Virus record (IMG/VR): IMGVR_UViG_3300023478_000002
Coordinates: 1 to 58,994 of that record
DNA: 58,994 nucleotides
Direction: 5' to 3' (one strand)
Source of the DNA: a virus
The position numbers and the translations under genes were made by a program. The stretch's first letter is position 1. Each line of letters starts with the position of its first letter. This document shows positions 53,712 to 58,994 of this stretch, one piece after another. The notes below the pieces were generated by a model that was given only the letters and a program-made list of their open reading frames with translations, ran no database searches and was not told the DNA's origin.

Positions 53712-54769
53712 TATGTTTCGACAGTAAATGTTAAATTATCATCTGTAAAATATTCAATGATTCCGTTACGTTCTGTTTTTATTTCTATATAATAACTTCT
53801 ATTAGTATTCCAACTTTTTAAATTTAAATTAAAATAATTACCATTTTCATCACAGCTTACTTTACTATATTCTCCAAATGGTATTACAATTTCATTTGTA
53901 ATTGCATCTCTAATTTGATAATAAGTAGTAATTGGTAAAAATTTTATATCATTATATGAATATAAATTTGTATAAGTTTTTAATGGATATTTTTCTCTAC
54001 CGAAAACTCGTATTATAGGCGTACTATTAACTTTATATACTTTTTTTAATCGTCTAAATGTTACTTTAATAATATCTGCAGTTAATTCTGTTAATGAACC
54101 GGTTATAAATGAACTATCATCCCAACCAACTCTTATTTTTGGTTGATATATTGTATTTGTATCTTTACTAAAATATTTTAATGTACCGTAATCATTATTA
54201 TCTGCTTCTTTAGTATCACTAAGTTTTAATATCCAACCTTCATTTGGTATTGAACCGGATAACCAAGCATTTATTGGGACTATTACATCTAATGCTAAAT
54301 CAACTGATTCATATTCAAATGATTGACTAGCTGAATAAGTGGTATACCATGTACCACCACTCCCAATAATCGAACCAGTTGTATTAAGAGCATAACTTCC
54401 ACTTAACCAGTTTACGTTAGTTTTTCGAGAATCCCAAGTTGAATTTTCAGTACTAATTTCATCAAACTTTGTACCGGTACCCATATCCCAAGACTGTGAA
54501 ATTGGATGTGCAAAAATAGTGTAAGTTGTTGGAACTTCGCTACTTTCATCTTCTGTAATAATTAATTCAGCTGATGTTAGAATGACACCTTCATTAGTAA
54601 TTGAACTTGATATTTGATTTGTATCAAATTTAATTAATGAATGCGCTATTTCTTCAAGTCCACCAACATATGTTTTGGAAATTTCCAATATTTCATCACG
54701 ACCGGTATTTTGATTTGGTTGTAATGAATATAGTGTTGTGTCTTTACTTGCGGTATAAAATCTATACAT
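53711..54769 (-). CDS. DNRLRE-like fibre or baseplate protein
   Basis: A 352-residue, beta-rich protein. The N-terminal 200 residues resemble DNRLRE-type domains: DTTLYSLQPNQNTGRDEILE then AHSLIKFDTNQISSSI and SAELIITEDES. The C-terminal 120 residues are another beta sandwich. Both ends overlap neighbours by one base with TAATG junctions, placing it firmly in the gp6 operon. Exact virion role is unknown. Confidence 0.68.
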   Translation of the reverse strand: MYRFYTASKDTTLYSLQPNQNTGRDEILEISKTYVGGLEEIAHSLIKFDTNQISSSITNEGVILTSAELIITEDESSEVPTTYTIFAHPISQSWDMGTGTKFDEISTENSTWDSRKTNVNWLSGSYALNTTGSIIGSGGTWYTTYSASQSFEYESVDLALDVIVPINAWLSGSIPNEGWILKLSDTKEADNNDYGTLKYFSKDTNTIYQPKIRVGWDDSSFITGSLTELTADIIKVTFRRLKKVYKVNSTPIIRVFGREKYPLKTYTNLYSYNDIKFLPITTYYQIRDAITNEIVIPFGEYSKVSCDENGNYFNLNLKSWNTNRSYYIEIKTERNGIIEYFTDDNLTFTVET

Positions 54770-56634
54770 TATAATACCTTTCCTTTAATATCTGTGTTAG
54801 GGTATTTCAATTCAAATATGCTGGGGTCTAAACTTGGAAATACCATTTTTCCTTTAGTTGCATCTTCTATATTATATGAAATTCTTGAATATAATCCTAA
54901 ACATTTATTATTTATATCACACTTAGGAACACTTTGAACCCCCTCAACTCCTGCTACAATTAGTTCTAATTCGCTAATATTTATTGGCATATTAAATGAC
55001 CATTTATCTATATCAAAATAATTTGTGATTGCATCGATACATTTTACTAATACTTCACGTTTATTATATCCACCGTACACTCGTATTTCAAAATCAACTC
55101 CTATATTAATTATAAATCCATCTATAAGATTAACGCCATCTGTAAGCATTCTAAATTCATTTAGATAGGTTTTAACGTTTTCCTTTACTGCTTGATTTAA
55201 AGTTGATAATTTTTTATCTGAATCATATCCTAATATATACGCATTAATTGCAAATGAACGGTTATCAACTTTACCATACGGTGCCACAAAAGCTTTTGCA
55301 ACTCCACCATATTTTGGTGGCAATGATAAAATTCTAACTTGATAATCCTTTTGAGTTACCGCTCTATTTTGTGAACCGAAATTTGCAAGTGCATTTTCTC
55401 TAATTTCATCAATAGTTTCTTCGCCTCTACCACCTGTTGCAGGTTCTTCATTTTCAACTGCTACTGAAGCTTTCATTTGATTATATAACCCTAATTGAGC
55501 AGGTGTAAACGCAATTGAATCTTCATCAAATTCTATACTTTGTACTCTCGTTAAATCGCCTTTAGCTACATTAGATTCAACTCCGCCACCTATAACATAT
55601 GAAACTGTAAGAGTTGTGTTTGATGGCGCTTGACCATAAGTTCTAGTTTTTAAAAAATTCGCAGGATCAAATGATTCGCCTAATCTATCGATTGAAGAAG
55701 CTAATCCTAATCCAACATTTTTAAAATTCGGTATCAATGTTTCATCAGCAGATGTTGAATTACCACCACCAAAAACTAATGAAGTTGTATTATCTGGATT
55801 TATCCTTGTTGTAAATCTTCGAGATGTTTTAATTAATTTTAATATATTAGGTACAGTATCTTTATATTTAGCTAAATTATCATCAGTTTGTTCTGTGGTT
55901 GGATAATCTACATATATCATTTCTTGAGCTAAATAAGGTACTTCATACCATTTATTACCGTTTGAATCTCTGACATCATAAATTTGAATAACATTAGTAT
56001 CACTCAAACTTATTTCAGAATATTGTTTTGGAGCAGTAAATGTTTGGTCTATGAATTTAAGTGTACCAGAAATTGCTTTTATTTTTTTCTTAACTAAATA
56101 AAATACTGGTTCATTTGTTATACCATCTTTTTCATGTACTGAAATTTCTCTGGCATCTTCAACCGCAAAATCTAATAATTCAGTTGTTCTAAATAATGCA
56201 TTTGTAGTTGTTGATTCAACTAGCATTCCTTCTTTAATTCGTAAATAATAACGTGAATCTGGAGTATTATTTACTCCACTTCCTACAGCCGGTACTAACT
56301 GATATACAGATATTTCTACTAATGCAGGTGTTGTTACCTTTGTCTTATATCCAAGATATGTAGCTAATCCAAGCACATTACTTTTATCTTCCGCATATAA
56401 CATAAATGACTCTTTTAATGAATCATCAATATAATATGAAAGAACATCACCAATATAGGATGCCATTTCAATAAACATCATACCTGGTGATGCCTCGTTA
56501 AAATCAGAATATGTTTTTGGAAAATATACCTTTGCATATTCAATTAAATTATTACGAAAACTTGTAAAATCTTTATTAAGATAATTTATATCTCTGTTTT
56601 GATTACGTTTTTTAGTTATACTATTTAATGCCAT
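54769..56634 (-). CDS. Baseplate wedge protein (gp6/baseplate J-like)
   Basis: A 621-residue protein of the gp6 family. The start region NRDINYLNKDFTSFRNNLIE then FPKTYSDFNEASPGMMFIEM and ASYIGDVLSYYIDDSLKESF is diagnostic. The baseplate J-like core includes GGRGEETIDEIRENALANFG then SQNRAVTQKDYQVRIL near residue 405-440. It forms the heterotrimeric wedge core with gp7 and contacts gp25 and gp53. Length is close to T4 gp6 (660). AAGGATAAAA precedes the ATG. The stop overlaps the next start (TAATG). Confidence 0.95.
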   Translation of the reverse strand: MALNSITKKRNQNRDINYLNKDFTSFRNNLIEYAKVYFPKTYSDFNEASPGMMFIEMASYIGDVLSYYIDDSLKESFMLYAEDKSNVLGLATYLGYKTKVTTPALVEISVYQLVPAVGSGVNNTPDSRYYLRIKEGMLVESTTTNALFRTTELLDFAVEDAREISVHEKDGITNEPVFYLVKKKIKAISGTLKFIDQTFTAPKQYSEISLSDTNVIQIYDVRDSNGNKWYEVPYLAQEMIYVDYPTTEQTDDNLAKYKDTVPNILKLIKTSRRFTTRINPDNTTSLVFGGGNSTSADETLIPNFKNVGLGLASSIDRLGESFDPANFLKTRTYGQAPSNTTLTVSYVIGGGVESNVAKGDLTRVQSIEFDEDSIAFTPAQLGLYNQMKASVAVENEEPATGGRGEETIDEIRENALANFGSQNRAVTQKDYQVRILSLPPKYGGVAKAFVAPYGKVDNRSFAINAYILGYDSDKKLSTLNQAVKENVKTYLNEFRMLTDGVNLIDGFIINIGVDFEIRVYGGYNKREVLVKCIDAITNYFDIDKWSFNMPINISELELIVAGVEGVQSVPKCDINNKCLGLYSRISYNIEDATKGKMVFPSLDPSIFELKYPNTDIKGKVL

Positions 56635-56636
56635 TT

Positions 56637-57068
56637 TTATCCTTGTATTGCGAATGTTATTTCTTGCGTACTTAGCTCACTACCTACTGTAAATTTTAGA
56701 TTCATGTTAGCTATATGTTTATCTTTCATTTCATCAGTCATTTGTACATCAATTTCTTTAATATTAATATAAGGTAGCCAAAAGCCAACATTTTTTATTA
56801 TTGCATCCTCCAATTCAGTTTCAAATTCACTTGTCATTTGTTCGAACAATAATTCTCTTAATCCTATACCGAATTCAGGTTGCATGATTCGTTCACCCTT
56901 ATTAGTTAATAATAGATTTAATAAATTGGCTTTAGCTTGATCGAACGAAGTAAATGCTTGTTCAAAATAGCCAGTTGGGCCGTTTCTAACTGGCAAAATG
57001 ATACCATACGCATAATCGTTAAATTTTACTGTATCTTTTACTACCTTTTTACCAATTATATATGCCAT
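56637..57068 (-). CDS. Baseplate wedge protein (gp25-like)
   Basis: A 143-residue protein of the GPW/gp25 family. The signature NKGERIMQPEFGIGLRELLF lies near residue 57-75. In T4 this small protein caps the sheath-starting point of the wedge. Length is near T4 gp25 (132). It is two bases upstream of gp6 in the same operon, the conserved 25-6 order. Confidence 0.95.
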   Translation of the reverse strand: MAYIIGKKVVKDTVKFNDYAYGIILPVRNGPTGYFEQAFTSFDQAKANLLNLLLTNKGERIMQPEFGIGLRELLFEQMTSEFETELEDAIIKNVGFWLPYINIKEIDVQMTDEMKDKHIANMNLKFTVGSELSTQEITFAIQG

Positions 57069-57074
57069 TATTTT

Positions 57075-57665
57075 TTATTTTCTAGTTTTAAACTTGCTAA
57101 CAAGTTCTGAATTATCTCTATTTAATATTCTATCCAATCCAGCCAATCCAGTTTTTACCCCTAATCCTTGCTTAGAAACTTTGTTCGGTGTTGAATATCC
57201 ACCGTATCCCATTTTAGCGGCCATTTGTGCTTTTATTCCATCTGCACCCGCAGCACCGATATTACTATCAAATGAAACTGTTTTATTCATATCTTTGAAA
57301 CTTTCATCTAATTGTGCAGTTTGGTTATACTCTGCCGGTATTCCTCTTGAACTGAATGGTTTTGTATTATTTAAAATTTCATTCAACATTGGATTTTTAC
57401 TTAATCTTTTTAATGATGCAGATTCTGCAGGTTTAGTTTTAGAATGACTTTTATCTAATATAGAATTAGCAAGAGTAAATGGATCAATATCATCAGATAA
57501 TTCTGTATTTGAACTAACCTCATTTTCATAAATAGGTTTCTTTCTACTAATTTTATATTCCTTTAATTCTTTGCAAACTCCCTCTTTAACTAATTTAGGT
57601 AAGCGTCGCGCCAGTTCTCGTTCAACTATTAAACGAATAACTGTTACTAATTTTTTTGAATTCAT
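57075..57665 (-). CDS. Conserved tail-module protein, unknown function
   Basis: A 196-residue protein. The N-terminal helix LVTVIRLIVERELARRLPKL then VKEG, and a NPMLNEILNNTKPFSSRG segment near residue 110, are features I associate with a protein found next to gp25 in several T4-like phages. The C-terminus is Gly-rich and basic. No enzymatic motif is evident. It leads the gp25-gp6 operon, with a candidate promoter 22 bases upstream. Confidence 0.7.
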   Translation of the reverse strand: MNSKKLVTVIRLIVERELARRLPKLVKEGVCKELKEYKISRKKPIYENEVSSNTELSDDIDPFTLANSILDKSHSKTKPAESASLKRLSKNPMLNEILNNTKPFSSRGIPAEYNQTAQLDESFKDMNKTVSFDSNIGAAGADGIKAQMAAKMGYGGYSTPNKVSKQGLGVKTGLAGLDRILNRDNSELVSKFKTRK

Positions 57666-57686
57666 ATTGTTAAGTTGTTATTCTTA

Positions 57687-57696
57687 TTATAAATAT
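57687..57696 (-). promoter_or_regulatory. Candidate late promoter motif (ATATTTATAA)
   Basis: Sense reading ATATTTATAA, about 22 bases upstream of the ATG at 57665, heading the gp25-gp6 operon. Confidence 0.65.
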
Positions 57697-57764
57697 GTGG
57701 TTTATTATTTTTGATATTTTATTTAAACTAAACAAAAACGATTTGATATATAAGTTTAATTGTG

Positions 57765-58334
57765 TTAAGATTCTGCCGGTATCGTATATGCTGTCCATTC
57801 TAAAAAGCCTGGAGCTATAGCGGGTGGTACACTAGGATATAATGATATAGTGTTATACATTCCTTCAATAGTTGTTAAGTGTAATGTTATTCCTGCTATT
57901 AATTGATCTAAATAAATTTCGCTATCTGTTATTGGAGTTTGAGTACCCATATTCGGAAATTTACCTGGATTAGTAACTAATGCAGAAGTAGTTGATATAT
58001 TTTGGAATGAACCTACTGCAGGAATTACAGGTGTTGGAAATGTGTTTAAAGTAGCACCAGTCCAATATCCTATTATACCGTTACCAATACCATTTATTAT
58101 AGTATATAATCCGTTTTTCTTTTGTAATGCAAGTGTATGAGCTAATATTATTTGTGATTCCATTAAATCGGTATTACCTTTTTGAATACTCACATTATTT
58201 ATTATTTGAAATCCGCGTTTTATTAACATATCATATTCTGTTACCAGTTTTTTTGCATAATCTTGATAAGAATTTATACCTTGCTGGTTATTCATGTATG
58301 ATAACATATTAGATTTAAATATTTTAAATGACAT
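57765..58334 (-). CDS. Structural protein, unknown role
   Basis: A 189-residue protein with a helical N-terminal half (YQDYAKKLVTEYDMLIKRGF) and a hydrophobic Gly-rich centre (NGIGNGIIGYWTGATLN). It is followed by a Pro-rich stretch (FPTPVIPAVGSF) and ends in SVPPAIAPGFLEWTAYTIPA. It adjoins the hub-like gene by overlapping arrangement and belongs to the baseplate module. No family is recognised with certainty. Confidence 0.6.
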   Translation of the reverse strand: MSFKIFKSNMLSYMNNQQGINSYQDYAKKLVTEYDMLIKRGFQIINNVSIQKGNTDLMESQIILAHTLALQKKNGLYTIINGIGNGIIGYWTGATLNTFPTPVIPAVGSFQNISTTSALVTNPGKFPNMGTQTPITDSEIYLDQLIAGITLHLTTIEGMYNTISLYPSVPPAIAPGFLEWTAYTIPAES

Positions 58335-58994
58335 TTATTCGGTATAATTTAATGTTGATAATACTGTATCTAACTTTGATTGAAGTTTTTTAAAATCTGC
58401 CGTATTTGTTGGCCCGACAGATGTTGGCCCACTAGGAGTTGGATATACTTGTTTTACGATTAAATCTATTAAATCAGATAATATTTTTCGTAAGGTTTCG
58501 CCTCGTGCTAACGGTTCTGCATCTTTTTCTGTATTTAAATATATTTTTCCTTTGCCACCTAGTATAAATGTGTTAAAATCATTTGTAGTTAATTTAACAT
58601 CACCGTTAAAATCTAGCAAAGCTCCTGCGTTACCATTATCGATTGACATTGTACCATCTGAAATAAATCCCCAGTTACCTTTTGAATAAAAAATCATTTC
58701 AGCAGCTTTTGATGAAAAAATAATACGTTCAGAATTAATTAATATTTGATCTTGACCAGTTAATTCAGATGGATAATTTGTAAAATGTTTAGGTTTTGTT
58801 TTAAAATTGGTATTACCGCCATCATCAATAGTACCTGGCTGGAATGCTAATTTGTAATTATTAGATACTAATGCTATTGTTGAACCATCGCGATTAATAT
58901 CTTCTTCAGTAACATCACCACTTTTTAATTTGTTTAATGAAAACGAATTTTGTTTATTTCGTATTAAAATAGTTGGCGAATATTTATTATCAGA
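58335..58994 (-). CDS. Baseplate hub-like structural protein, N-terminus outside window
   Basis: The frame is open from the window edge to the stop at 58335, giving 219 residues. An internal ATG at 58697 would give only 120, but the upstream 99 codons are clearly coding: SPTILIRNKQNSFSLNKLKS, then SNNYKLAFQPGTIDD and LTGQDQILINSERIIFSSKA. The visible part ends SGPTSVGPTNTADFKKLQSK then LDTVLSTLNYTE. It resembles a C-terminal piece of a phage baseplate hub or needle-associated protein, with repeated beta strands such as WGFISDGTMSIDNGNAG. Identity with T4 gp5 is not established. Confidence 0.6.
   Translation of the reverse strand, partial: SDNKYSPTILIRNKQNSFSLNKLKSGDVTEEDINRDGSTIALVSNNYKLAFQPGTIDDGGNTNFKTKPKHFTNYPSELTGQDQILINSERIIFSSKAAEMIFYSKGNWGFISDGTMSIDNGNAGALLDFNGDVKLTTNDFNTFILGGKGKIYLNTEKDAEPLARGETLRKILSDLIDLIVKQVYPTPSGPTSVGPTNTADFKKLQSKLDTVLSTLNYTE

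Noticed and set aside
57094-57447. Plus-strand 117-residue open frame
   Set aside because: It lies wholly antisense to the 196-residue gene and shows the hydrophobic, Ser-rich composition of a shadow frame; no ribosome-binding site or promoter motif.

Overview
The window reads as about 59 kb of a large, AT-rich, T4-like myovirus (tailed phage with contractile tail). Nearly every gene lies on the minus strand, so transcription runs from high to low coordinates; one small gene at 35172-35369 is on the plus strand. Recognisable T4-type hallmarks are a gp6-like and a gp25-like baseplate wedge protein, gp46/gp47 recombination nuclease, large terminase, portal, prohead protease and major capsid protein. 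The host is probably a member of the Bacteroidota (Flavobacteriia-like). Evidence is the low GC, a Bacteroidota-style GroEL, and three GCT(D/N)..A.NYN..A..DDGSC motifs (common in secreted proteins of that phylum) plus one degenerate Cys motif in two tail proteins. This host call is inference from motifs, not from a database search.

Layout in the direction of transcription (right to left). (1) 58994-41654: baseplate and tail structural module. It holds a hub-like partial gene, gp25, gp6, a DNRLRE-like fibre protein, coiled-coil and cysteine-motif proteins, a 1640-residue LamG-like protein, and two related virion proteins. (2) 41505-35356: replication/recombination genes, heavily rearranged. 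A GIY-YIG-like domain is fused to a primase missing part of its TOPRIM domain, followed by a broken PD-(D/E)XK nuclease gene. Next come an Mre11-like gp47 carrying an intein, and a Rad50-like gp46 that starts with the missing C-terminal part of gp47. (3) 35172-35369: a plus-strand ribbon-helix-helix-like regulator candidate. (4) 35090-28094: a 2200-residue tail fibre with its assembly chaperone. (5) 28093-27453: a 641-base intergenic region with a terminator, tandem repeats and a long inverted repeat. (6) 27452-18766: GroEL, a probable polyprotein pair (nucleotidyltransferase-like, ParB-like, CCA-adding-like, HD and RNA-ligase-like domains), and two small genes. (7) 18764-3460: DNA packaging and head module, including terminase, portal, several large candidate internal head proteins, prohead protease, a ribosomal protein bS21 homologue, an acidic scaffold protein and the major capsid protein. 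(8) 3342-1: two homing-endonuclease genes downstream of the capsid gene, one fused to a DNA methyltransferase domain.

Four themes stand out. First, a motif ATA(T/C)TTATA occurs about 18-50 bases upstream of many gene starts, always in the sense orientation, including the one divergent gene; it is a good candidate late promoter. Second, capsid-targeting-like N-termini and [LI][NTA]E cleavage-like sites recur in head-region proteins, suggesting a large cargo of internal proteins processed by the gp21-type protease, possibly including RNA-repair enzymes. Third, the window is dense in mobile elements (two free endonucleases, an intein, nuclease remnants). Fourth, several normally intact genes are split, fused or frameshifted (scaffold, gp47/gp46, primase, nuclease, nucleotidyltransferase). 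This is either real genome erosion and recoding or a sign of consensus errors, and should be checked against reads.
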